Part shown: piece by piece, positions 1 through 10,371 of the stretch
Position numbering within the stretch: position 1 is the first letter of the stretch
Layout: every line of letters starts with the position of its first letter
NCBI RefSeq assembly: GCF_020382885.2
Contig: NC_058498.1
Coordinates: 19,249,001-19,313,000, forward strand
DNA: 64,000 bases
Source: Scatophagus argus
Taxonomy: Eukaryota > Chordata > Actinopteri > Scatophagidae
Direction: 5' to 3'
Program-made: the position numbers and the translations under genes
Notes under the pieces: generated by a model
What the model saw: only the letters and a program-made list of their open reading frames with translations
Database searches by the model: none
Told to the model about the DNA's origin: nothing

Positions 1-19
1 ACATTTGGTAGGCACATAT

Positions 20-232
20 AACATCCATCTGTCCACACCGCTTTTCCATTGCAAGGCCACGGAGGACTGGAACTGACTCCTGCTGATGGAGAAGTGGAAC
101 ACATCCTGGAGAGGTCGCCAGTTCATCACAGGACTGACACATAGAGACAAACTACCATTATGCTCACATTTACACCTACAGGCAATTTAGACTCACCAAT
201 TAATCCATGTCTTCAAATAAGTTTCTGAACGC
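20..232 (-). repeat. SINE, 3' part, inverted
   Basis: Read on the minus strand, this segment runs through the block typical of fish tRNA-derived SINEs: a GGTGAGTCTAAATTGCC-like stretch, the TGTGTCAG...GACTGGCGACCT-like segment and a GGACAGATGGATG tail. The tRNA-like head is missing, so the copy is 5' truncated. It is more diverged than the SINE copies at 10083, 17453, 24508, 39245 and 40059 and is probably an older insertion. Confidence 0.6.
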
Positions 233-325
233 CATGATCTAATTACACATGTGTTTAAGGTCCAACAGAGGGCAGTGCTGCATTGCTAATGGATATAAAC
301 TGCTGCTCACTGCTGCCCTGATTGC

Positions 326-1758
326 ACTACATTGCTCTGTATATTCTGCACATTTGTTCCATGTGTGTATATTTATTGTGATCTTTACATTTTCTTTACA
401 CTAAGTTTATTCTTGTGTATTGTGTTACTATAAACAGAACCACTGATTCAACAAATTTTAATGTTTTAACAGAAAGTTGTTGTGACCTAAATGTACACTA
501 TTTAATGTGTGCAAAGTTACATATGTTTGATATGAGTCCAGGACACCTACATGTCATGTCAACACCTCAAAGTTAACATGACTGCATATGTACAGTACAT
601 ATGTGTTTGTGTCAGTCATCATGACAAGTCAATTACTATGTGATGTTGTATTTCATTGCTAATTTTCCTTGTGTTTATATGTTTGTGAAGAGTTTAGACT
701 TTATTACTTATATATAGTAAGTAAGCCATATTTAATCTTAGTTTATTATTGTATGATCAAAGTGTTGCCCGATCCATGTAATACATATATGATGGTGAGT
801 GTGGAAAACACAAAACAAAAGATATAAGTTAGCAACTTTTTACTGAGTGGTGCTTTCATGTAAATGCCAAAACAGTTGGGACACTGCAGGGAATCGAACC
901 CCATCCCGCTAAAGCAGGAGTACCATTACCAGTGCCTTTTGTTTTTGTGGCTGAAATTTCAGCTAATCTGTTCTACAACGGAGGCATGGCGTGTAAACAG
1001 GGAGGAGTCAAACTTATTGTCCCATTAGTAACTGAGCTCACGGGCTCACTGAGCTTTCTTAGGTGTTTTGTTTTTTTTTTACTCTCTATTTTGTATTCGT
1101 CACATCTCTTGCTTTTGGTGTAACTGGACTGTTGAATGTTGCTGTGCAACTTTATGGTGTGAGTGGGCCCTCATTCTGCCTCAGTAGCTGCTGGCTGCGT
1201 GTTGGGACCAACCACAGCATTTCTTTTATTGCAACTGAAGTATCGCAGGGAGACTTTTTGAAATCAGAATTTTGTGTTTTACACTCAGCTGACAGTTACA
1301 ACGGCACGTGAGTAAAGTTTGAAAACCACAGGTAACCAGCTAATGCCAAAGTTTTCTTTATTTGTTTGATTCAGAGTCAGCAAGCTTAATGAAATAGTAG
1401 GCTATTACTAAATACTTGAAATTAGCAAATTAATTCCTTTTTGCTTTTCATTTTTAGCTGTTTTTAATAGTAGTTCAGTATAGACATTTATGTATGTTTA
1501 CATTTATCATGAATTCCCATCACTCATCATTAACAGATGATCAAGTCTATATGACTTTAGGTGTTGAAAGTTCAGTTGATGTATGAAGTAAGTATGAGTT
1601 CCTTAACTGATGATCTATTAAGTGGGAACTAATCATGTGGTGACTTTTGACTATAATAGTGAACAACAGGAATTCATGATACATGTTGCACTGAATCATC
1701 ATCAGTCATGCATTATTCAGTACTACTGAGGTATATAATTTGTAGTCTAACCTTATTA
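326..1758 (+). repeat. Kinase-array 5' flank block, copy 1
   Basis: This 1.43-kb block recurs almost base for base at 29084-29456 plus 32632-33682, where a CACTG element splits it. A rearranged fragment lies at 39433-39627. In the second copy the block leads directly into the leader of kinase copy D, so it appears to be the ancestral upstream flank of the HIPK-like gene. Here it is separated from copy A by about 500 bp of unrecognised sequence and the element at 2289-8122. Short open frames inside it have no recognisable homology and are probably chance. The stretch 1759-2286 shows nothing I can name. Confidence 0.75.
880..936 (-). other. tRNA-like hairpin lacking a D arm
   Basis: On the minus strand a 57-nt segment opens with GGCACTG and closes with CAGTGTC, which pair over 7 bp with one G-U pair like an acceptor stem. 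Inside are a GGTTCGATTCC B-box/T-loop sequence and a central hairpin with a 4-nt loop. A TTTT run, a possible Pol III terminator, follows about 8 nt downstream. The length is too short for a normal tRNA and no D arm or 7-nt anticodon loop can be drawn. It may be a tRNA-derived relic or a chance match. An identical copy lies at 32805-32861. Confidence 0.3.
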
Positions 1759-2294
1759 CAGCGATAGCCCAGAAGCAATAAACAGTTAAAATGCTGTTAC
1801 CGTCGCAGATCCAAAGTAAACAAAATCGCACCTGGGAAGCACGTGTCTCTGCACCTTATCGGAGATCAGAGCTACAGCTTGACGCTCGTCTATGGCCTGG
1901 CACCCAGACTCTACATGGTGTGTGTTGCGTTAGCGAAAACATCCTCTGCACAGCAATAATAACAGTCCTCAAAGAATATCAGAGAAAAAGGAAATCGCTT
2001 TTTCACGCGCCGGGCAGTGATATAAGAATGGGCCGAATTATAATATCGCCAATAGCAACCTCTCTGCAAGCAACGGAAGTCGGTTCCATCTGACAGATGT
2101 CGGACAGAGAGCGTGTTTTACATTTTTACATTACTCTTCTTTAAAATAAATAAAAATATCTGTGCATGAATCGACCCCAGTTCCTTTCAGTCATGCATGA
2201 AATACCCGTTGAGACGTGCAGTCGTGCTTAACGCGGCATAAAGAGTTTATTGAAACTAAGTTAAAACTACAAATTAAAATTAGAACTACACTGT

Positions 2295-2660
2295 AAGAAT
2301 TTTCACTGTGAAATTACAGGAAGTTATTGGTTAATAATTGCATTACTTTCACAGCAATTTGTTGTAAATATTTTCACAGCAAATTACTTTAATGAATTCA
2401 CAGCATGTTATTGTAATTATTTCACAGTAATTTACGATAAAACAACAACACTTAACTGTAAATTCATGGTTGCCATGCCCAAGGAATTGCCGTGATATAG
2501 CAGTAATTAGCTGTGGACTTACTGTAAACTGTGATAAATAAATACAGTAAACTGCTGTGAAAATATTTATGTTGAATTACTGTAAAAGTAATGCAATTAT
2601 TAACCAATAATTTACTGTAAATTTACAATTTAATTAACACCGTAATATATTGTAAAATCC
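2295..2660. repeat. Subterminal motif array, left end of CACTG element
   Basis: Many near copies of a 10-12 bp motif built on TTACTGTAAA or CACAGYAATTTA occur in direct and inverted orientation over about 360 bp next to the element terminus. A matching but shorter array lies at 7890-8110. In CACTA elements such arrays bind the element's own DNA-binding protein; whether that applies here is inferred. Confidence 0.6.
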
Positions 2661-3283
2661 ATTTTTAATTGAAATTTTACTGCACCCTCTCGCTTTATGC
2701 TAAAAAAAGAAAACAGAACAAAATGATGACTTGTTTTCTCTTTTTAATCAAGCTTACGATAAGTGCAAAGTGCAATTACATTCAACAGGAACATTAAAGT
2801 GACATATTTTGTCATTGGAGGGAACTCACTCCAACGAAATTTGTGCTCTGCATTTAACCCACCCAAGTGACGTGCACACACACACAGCAAACCCGGGGCA
2901 GTGGGCGACCGCGTGCAGCGCCCGGGTAGGCGGTTTCCTGGGTAAACATGCCCCCAGCATATTCAGAACAAATCGTAAGCATACCAACAGTTTTAAAAAC
3001 AACATATAAAAGTATAAAATATCCAACAGCAAAATTGTGCAACTGTCAAAATGTGCAGTAAACAGTAAACAGTAAAACTACTCACAGGAAATAGAGGTTT
3101 TCTTTTTGGCTCTTACGTGAAATCGAAATGGCTGCAAATGGAATTGAGGGGTCATGACAAATGGGACACCCTTTACAAACTGATTTAAAATGTGCAAAAA
3201 TGTACAACAGTACAACCACTACAACTTAGGCATGTATGGATAGTTCAACATTTTGGGATACTCTCAAAAAAAAAAAAATCCTT

Positions 3284-5481
3284 CTACATTGCCTGCCACT
3301 CAAAATCTACCAGTTTGCGCATTAGAGTGCTTACATGTGCGTTGATGCCTCCACGCTTCCTCTTTGTCTTGGATCCAGTTTCTGGATTGATACCCAGGAA
3401 GCATCTGTAAATCAACAAAAACAGTATTAATATCAGGTGATCTTTTATGTTACTTCAACCCTGTGGACATTTTTGTCCATTGAGGGAAATTTTCACTTGT
3501 TTTTTAGCCATATTTTTTACTGAATCACCTTTGGCTGGGAAGTTTAATTTTATGTTACTTGTCAAAATATGGTTTTACAATTCTTTCAAGGTCAAAAATA
3601 TACTGACAAAAAATGCATACACTTATACCCTTAAAGGATCTATCACCTGTTGTTTATATCTGTTTTAGATGTTCAAAATAACTGAAAATGGCTGATTTTC
3701 AATATAATATGTACTCTGGGGGGAGAGATTTTTTATCTGGTATCAGAGTCTTGGATAAGTCAAAGATAACAAAACAAAACATGATGTGCATGTGAACCTT
3801 GATGAGGATGAGGACAGTGAGAGGTCAGAGTCTGAGTCACAGACACAGAACCAGAGGAAGCAGGTGAAGGTGTTTGATAGTCCATAGATAGATCCAATAA
3901 AATGCTAATTTTGAAATTACTATACTGTACCTCTGAATAAACTCCAAAGTGCAGGAACTGTCTTCAGGGTACTGAAGATTCAGATTGTAGAAACTGGCAA
4001 AAAGTGCAGCCAACCCGTTCAACATGTTGCTGTGTGGTCCCATCACCACTCGTTCCTCAATCGACAACATCCACGAACTTGACTTCGTCAGGTCACCTGA
4101 AATGAGCAGATGTGTGCTGTCATAAAGACGTGGAATGCTGAATGTGTCATTGAGATTAAGCTTCATTCAGAAAAGTTTAGAATCAGAAGAGATGGAGATA
4201 AGATTGACACTAAATTGAGCAAAACAATGTTCAAAACACCAGTCAGCCAGTTAAAGTAAGTAAACATATGGAAGGAATTTATAATCATTTAGAAAACATT
4301 AACAGTTTTCACATTTTTCATACAAAAACAGTACCTTGTACAATCAAGCAGGGGGTGCTTGGCAGCTCCTGTGTCCTTTGTATATCAGCAGCAGTGGCAC
4401 ATGGCTGTAAAATAAGATATGTGTATCATACATCTGTTGCAGCACAATTTGTGCTTACTTATGTAATCACAAAATGCTTATTTATCTTTTTAACAACTTA
4501 CATCAGTCTCAAGCATGATGGAGGTTTTGGGCTCTTTGAAGTATGCCATCAGGAGTAGAAGAACACACATAGCCTTGTTTGATGTCTCTGGCTCGTAATC
4601 AGCAAGGATTTCTTCAATTTTGGGATGACGACTGAGTTCCTGGCAGAACCGAATGATGGTACTGCCTTTGTTGTTCATGGCCTCTTGCATTTTAACAAGG
4701 ATGGAGACATCTGTCAGTAGGCCGAAGTGGTTGTAAAGACCTTTCTGCGAAAAAAGAAAAGGCCACTCCTTCTGAATCTCTGCAACCGCTGGTGCAGGGA
4801 CACTGTTAAGGTAGTGGCGTTGGATAACATATGTCTTTTCCATTAGAGCTTCTGCTGTCTCTTCCCCGCCAATTCCTTTCTCCGAGTAGATGTTAGACAG
4901 TTGGGTTTTGATTTCATTCAAGCTCTCCGTACTCCAGATGGGAGTTCTGTGGGACTCCACCTCACATAGCCATACTGATCCACAGGGCCTCTTGCCATTA
5001 GTCTGCCCCTCTCTACCATTGCAGTGCGTGGCTGTTTTTCTCGGCGATGCCGCGCAAGGGTATTTTTTCTGTTTTTGTATTCCACTCTTGCTTTAATTTG
5101 TTGGAGAAGAGAGTGACTGCCATCTCCAACAATATCACCTTTCTTCCCGACATCAGCAAAACATTTAGGGTATTCCCGTACAATGCTCCGGGCGATGCTG
5201 TGACATATTGCTCTTGTTGGGTTGAGATCATGCTCAAACATCTGGTCAACAACTGCCCTCACCATGTCTTTTCTGTCCCCTGGTGATGGTCTTGCTTGAT
5301 TTGACAATGCTCTTCGAATTGCTGCTGGCATCATGTTCCATCTGACCTGAAAGTCTATATACCATGGCCTGCCAGCCAGTGGAGATGAGGGCAAAGAGGG
5401 GCTTGAACTTCTTGCCGAACCCGAGGATGGGGGATCAGGAGTACTTATGACAGGTGAAGAGGGGACAGCAGCATATTCCAT
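3284..5481 (-). pseudogene. SAMD3-like element-borne gene, spliced, one frameshift
   Basis: Exons on the minus strand: 5481-4502, 4404-4335, 4096-3931 and 3404-3284, ending in TAG. All have GT/AG borders (the first donor is GTAAGT) and phases that join cleanly. The product resembles the long proteins annotated as sterile alpha motif domain-containing protein 3-like that are abundant in fish genomes, with blocks such as VRWNMMPAAIRRAL, QRHYLNSVPAPAV, MGPHSNMLNGLAALFASF and CTLEFIQR. No SAM domain is visible in this part. The large exon needs a one-base correction near 4934, between PTELPSG and ESLNEIK, so the copy is broken. The first usable ATG is at 5481; an acceptor just upstream suggests a further 5' exon that I could not place. 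The function in the element is unknown. Confidence 0.7.
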
Positions 5482-5649
5482 TTCAACTACTGGAAGTGCT
5501 GGAAGTGAGAGTACAAGAAAATATCAATAAGTAAATGGAAAGCATGAGAATATATTGCTGAAAAAGATGTAAATTAATAAAATATTAAATTCAGCTATTT
5601 TTGCTATTTTGCTGCTATCATAGGCCAAATATTCATCATGACCCACTCT

Positions 5650-6502
5650 CTAATTAAAATAAAACACAGGCACAGGCTCAACATAGTGGAAACTCTTTTT
5701 AAAAGCATTTTTCCTCTTAAAATCCGTGCTCAGAACTCCTTTGTTATAGAGCTTAAGTAGATCCTCTTTGTTAATTTCATCAATAATGTTGCTTATTGTG
5801 GACTCAGGAATTCCAAGAACCTTCAATTTTTCTCTAAGAATGTTAAACATGTGTGACAGGCCAATTTCATGAGCATTTTGAAAGTCCTCAATGATCGTTT
5901 GAATAGTGCTTACTGGTAACAATAACTTGGCCTGTAATTTCAAGTAGAGAAGTGTTAGATTGTGTAGGAATAGGGCTTCATCAACAGCAAAAGAAACTTC
6001 TTGTTCATTTTGTTCATCAAAAACGTCTGAACATGAGGGCCCCGGTTGAGGCTCAGGCTCTGTGGGAACAGACTTGTGTAGAACCAAATCAGTTAGATCC
6101 TCTACTTGTCTACCTCTATGCTTCCTGGAAATGTGCGAGTCAAAACTGGATGAAACTGTGAAGCTGCAGTCACAGCCTCTGAATGGATATTTGATTTCCA
6201 ATCCCTCGTGTGTCTGTCTTCAAATGCTTTATAAGAGAGGTTACAGTATTACACTTGAATGCACAAGGCTGAGCCACACACTTTAAGGCTGCGTCCACTT
6301 GTTTGCATAGCAGTCCCACTGATTTGTGCTCTCTATACATATGCGTTTGTAGAACAGTGGCTTTGAGGTACATTCGTGTGCAGTCAGACACACCACACTT
6401 ATAGCGATAATTGGGAGTGTTACTGTGCAGCTTTATGTGCTTAATAAAGTGACTAACGTTATCAGACACATAAACGCACCCGCTAAATTTACAGTGGAAC
6501 AT
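5650..6502 (-). pseudogene. C2H2 zinc-finger protein of the CACTG element, frameshifted and truncated
   Basis: From the ATG at 6502 the frame encodes Cys2His2-type fingers (MFHCKFSGC..., YKCGVSDC...THMYREH, CVAQPCAFKC). Near 6195 the reading must shift by one base into the frame that ends at 5650, which adds a fourth finger (GCDCSFTVSSSFDSHISRKH) and then a helical region ending SFHYVEPVPVFYFN. Comparable fish proteins continue for several hundred residues beyond the YVEPV-like block, so this copy looks truncated as well as frameshifted. It lies upstream of and on the same strand as the SAMD3-like gene. Element-end recognition is a plausible role, but that is inference. Confidence 0.6.
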
Positions 6503-7889
6503 TATTCACCAAAACAATAAAATTAATAAACTAGGAGAGGAAAATACAGGCAAAAATAATAACTTGTTATGTGAAGAGGAAAACGGACCGCTGCCTTCGC
6601 AAAATGTTTTTAACTGAAAAAAAAACAGGACAACCGATTCAAATCAAACTAATGTTAGAGCATATGAAGAGTTCAGATAACTCCATTAGAATTTCTCCGT
6701 TTTTTCATTCTATTCACTTCAGGTGATGTGAATCAAACCAAAGTTTGACCGAGTTTTCAACAGGAGATATCGGTTATTGCACTACGTTTACTACAACGGA
6801 TTCGGGCTTTGAAAACAGCGCTATGCAAAGAGTAAATTACAAGCCTCAACTCATTTTTTTCCAAAATGGCATTTATCTGTTTTTGTAAATTACGCCGCGA
6901 CACCGTGGTTACAAGCCGTTGATAAAGAAAAGCTTGAAAAAAAGCACTTTATTTTAGCCTACGTGCTACTGAGAATTTACACATGAAAGAAAAACGTCAG
7001 CGTGGGTGTTTTGTACCGCGTTAAACCAACTATATAACTTGCTAATGTTACCGCAGCCACAGCCTCAAATCAAAATGTGGAGCAAAGATTCACTCTGCCG
7101 TGACACAAAACGTCCCTTTAGCTCACACAAACAGTTAATGAAACCAACTGACCGTGTTAATCCTCCGTGTGGTTGCCACTTCGGTGAGGTGGTGGGTGTC
7201 ACTTGGTGTCACTGCAGAAACAAAGGGCCAGAGAATAAACAATAATGAATATGACGATCATCACACTTGTTTAAAATGTCAATACGGAGTGAACGTAAAG
7301 GTGGAAAACGAGGGGAAATTACCTTCACAATAATTTCTGTCTTGTTCTCCTCCAGGCGGGTAGCATCAAGTCCGTGTACTGACAACAGTTAATATTTGAA
7401 AAAAACGGCGGCAGGTCCCACAATTCAGTGCGGTTCATGTAATTTGCCGTGTTTTTTCCTGGGACACCGCGCAAAGACGTCAGGGTCTTGGATCCTGGTA
7501 ATAATCGAAGTCATCATCTTAGTCTGTCATATAATCTTCAATATTCGTCGCCAAGAATACGTGTTCATGGTTACAACAAAGTCGCCCTAAATCATTTAAT
7601 TATTCATTGTTTCCCTGATGATAGCCCACTTCAGCATACTTTAAATGGATTGGAGACATAGCTAGTTAGCTAACTAATAGCAGGCAGCTAGCTAAAAAAA
7701 CGAATGCTTAGATGGCAATCTACGATGGTCTATTAGCCTCGATTACATTCACATCACGTTGAAACAACAATCTGTGTTGATGAACACATTTTTGGTCAAC
7801 AAGAAACCTTTTAATCGTGAATGTTTTCACGCTACTGACTTCACTTGTGTCCGCCATGATGGTCAGACTTCTGCCTCGCTGGACTGGAA

Positions 7890-8110
7890 ACGGCCTGTTA
7901 TACTGTATTTTGCAGTGAAATAACTCAATAAAATACTGTGAAATCCTGGTAATAATTAAAACAACAGATAATACAATAGTTTACTGTGATGGCACTGTTT
8001 TTATAGTAAACTTTGAAAGTACAGTCTCATACTGTGAACATTAAAGTTAAGTCCTGTAAAGTGACAATACGGCAATTTAGTGTGAAATTTTACAACTGAA
8101 TATTGTGAAA
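7890..8110. repeat. Subterminal motif array, right end of CACTG element
   Basis: Inverted and direct copies of TTTACTGTGA / ATACTGTGAA-like motifs are packed next to the right terminus and mirror the array at 2295-2660. Confidence 0.55.
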
Positions 8111-8278
8111 TTATTTACAGTGTACAACTTTGTCAGTGTGATGTCAGGGCTTCAGGGCTTTCATCTGTTTAGAATTTTAATAGAATAGCTCTTTGCTCGT
8201 TCAAATCTGTCGAAGACATACTTGGAGAAAAAAATACTGTTTGTGTTGGATAGAACTGGAAACATTTAACTTGAAGAA

Positions 8279-9778
8279 ATCGCCCAAAAGTCAAAACCAG
8301 GTAACATAGATTTTAAACCAGAAGACATTTTGTCCAGTGAGTCAACCAAATACCAGATAAAGAAGTTCCTGTGAGAGGGGACTTACGGAAAAGTGGCCAA
8401 ATGCATAAAATTAAGCACTCAGGAAGTGATGGCCATGAAGATTATACGGAACAACTTGGCCTACTCTGGCAGAAGAGAGGAGGCCATCCTCACAGAACTG
8501 AAAAAGCTTGAACCAAACAAACATAATTTGCTGAAGATACTTGACAGTTTTACTCATATGGGACATGTTTGTATGGTATTTGAAAGGCTGGACATAACTC
8601 TTCACCACCTGCTGAAGATGAGGTCCCCACTGCATTTGTCTGAGATCAGAGTAATTGCACAACAGATTTTAGTGGCTCTGAATGCCCTAAAGAGCATACC
8701 TATGGTACATGCAGACATCAAGCCAGACAACATCATGCTGGTTAACCATAACATGCAGCCCTTCAAGCTGAAAATTATCGATTTTGGCATGGCTCAAAAT
8801 GTTTTCAAAATGAAGAAAGGCAACAAAATTCAAGCAATTGGTTACAGGGCCCCTGAGGTCATTTTGGGCCTCCCACTGGATGAGGCCATCGATATGTGGG
8901 CACTTGGCTGTGTTTTAGCATTCCTGTACCTGGGCAAGCACCTGTATCCACTATACTCTGAATATGAGGTCATGAGAGTCATCCTGCAGATGCACGGTCA
9001 GCCTGAAGATCACCTGCTGAACGCTGGAATTTATTCCAGGGATTATTTCATTAAGGACAAACACTCCCCTGATTCTCCATGGAGATTCAAAACACCAGCT
9101 GAATACAAGCTTACAACAGGTTTGGCGATCACACCATGTAGTGGAGTTTTTGACACGTTTAACAGCCTTGATGACTTGGCCAGACCAGAAGAGATGAGTA
9201 CTACTGAGTATGAAGACACACGGGCCTTTTTAAGCCTCCTCAGACGCATGCTACACGTGGATCCTGAAAAGAGAATCAACCCCAGTGAAGCCTTAGGTCA
9301 CCGTTTCATCACAATGAAACACTTTATTCATGACACTAACGACAACATGTATGTCGAATCAGTCTGTCAGACCATTAAAAACTGCCAGTTGGAGACGCCA
9401 TCTGTTGAATTTGAGCCCTTTGTAACATCAAGCGAAGTAATTAGTTGGCATGGACCTTCCCCTAATAGTTCGGACAGCTCAATTTCAACTAACGAAGAAA
9501 CTGCTGAGGACACCGATAATGGACCACAATGCACAGCTGCTGAAAAAATTGACAGGACCACAGCTACAGATGACATGGACAAAACATCAAATCCTGAGGC
9601 TGATAAGAAACCACCTGGCACAAATGAGGCAGCTCCACCTGCCTCTCTCTTAAGTGAAGAAGAAACAGGCTTTGGTGAAGTCAGGTCCCGAAGGAAGTGG
9701 TTCAACAGGATCTGCAAATTCTTCACCAGAATGTTCAAATCTTTTGATTGCTGCACAGAGACCACTGTTAAACTGTAA
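8279..9778 (+). pseudogene. HIPK-like kinase copy A: start lost, TGA in glycine loop
   Basis: This is an intronless dual-specificity-type kinase of the homeodomain-interacting protein kinase group. Counting from the ancestral start, Lys 54 sits in VMAMK, the catalytic loop is HADIKPDN (Asp 146), DFG is at 168-170 and GYRAPEVILG is at about 190-199, followed by the HIPK-like EAIDMW and GLP blocks. The C-tail is acidic, then basic, and ends in DCCTETTVKL. Copies D and E show the ancestral first codons. Here ATG has become ATC at 8279, and codon 32, the first glycine of GEGTYGKV, is TGA at 8372-8374 instead of GGA. The rest stays open for 461 codons from a GTG that is not a credible eukaryotic start. 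Internal ATGs would remove the glycine loop. It is the longest and best preserved copy. Confidence 0.8.
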
Positions 9779-10082
9779 GTAACAGGTCATAAATCCCTCG
9801 CTCTCCATGTTAGCATAGAGGCCTATGTTGGGTCCATCACCCAACTTCAACTATACACGATCAGATTCCAAATTACATCATCAGTGAATGATAGCAGCAC
9901 TACTGTCCGGGATATTTTTGCTTCCCATTTGTCCAATGGGAAGAATTGGAGACGTACTTCATCTTTACATACACTGATCAGTTACAACATTAAAATCACT
10001 GAAAGGTGATGTGAATAACGTTAATCCTATCTTTACGATGCAATGTTCTGCGGGGAAACCTTGGCTTGCAGTAATCACGTGG

Positions 10083-10369
10083 ATGGGTGTGGCATGGTGA
10101 TGCAATGGTTTGCACTGTTGCCTCATAGCCAGAGGGTTCCAGGTTTGAATCCCAGTCTGGACCCTTCTGTCCTTCTTCTTCTTCTTCTTCTTCTTCAGTT
10201 TGCATGTTCTCCCTGTACCTGTCTGGGTTTTCTCCGGGTGCTCCGGTTTTCTACCACAATCCCAAAAACATGCACATTAGGTTAATTGGCTATTCTACAT
10301 TGCCCCTAGGTGTGAGTGTGTGGTTGTCTGGTCTTGTGTGTCAGCCCTGCGACTGACTGGCGACCAGTC
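10083..10369 (+). repeat. tRNA-derived SINE (DANA/V-SINE-like), interrupted
   Basis: A tRNA-like head is visible: an A-box-like region in GGCATGGTGATGCAATGG, and GGTTTGAATCC at 10142-10152 as B box. A body with the TTTGCATGTTCTCCCTG and GGTTAATTGGC blocks shared by many fish SINEs follows. An expanded (TTC)n tract lies at about 10164-10195. The SINE ends abruptly at CGACCAGTC, where a CACTG element was inserted at a TA. Confidence 0.8.
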
Positions 10370-10371
10370 TA

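Larger units (their letters stand above)
2289..8122. mobile_element. CACTG-ended DNA element carrying two genes
   Basis: The element starts CACTGTAAGAATTTTCAC and ends in a sequence whose reverse complement starts CACTGTAAATAATTTCAC, and TA lies on both sides (2287-2288, 8123-8124). Both ends (about 2295-2660 and 7890-8110) are packed with short TTACTGTAAA / TTTCACAGTAA-like motifs in both orientations. Such subterminal repeats are typical of the CACTA/EnSpm superfamily. Inside, on the minus strand, are a C2H2 zinc-finger coding region and a spliced SAMD3-like gene. No catalytic transposase domain could be recognised, so the copy is probably non-autonomous or decayed. Assignment to EnSpm is inference from the termini. 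Confidence 0.7.

Noticed and set aside
932-1311. Short overlapping frames that recur at 32857-33235
   Set aside because: They recur only because the whole flank block is duplicated; the sequence has low-complexity T runs and no protein features.
1791-2093. 100-codon open frame in the unrecognised stretch before the first CACTG element
   Set aside because: No domain, no splice context and no similarity I can name. It is not present in the second flank block, and its length is compatible with chance.
8393-8395. GTG as a start codon for kinase copy A
   Set aside because: GTG is not a normal nuclear start in vertebrates. It lies inside the glycine-loop region, and the ancestral frame clearly continues upstream to the position of the lost ATG.
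9996-10285. Paired frames on both strands over the SINE, repeated at 17366, 24423, 39142 and 39972
   Set aside because: These are shadows of the SINE and its (TTC)n tract, not genes.
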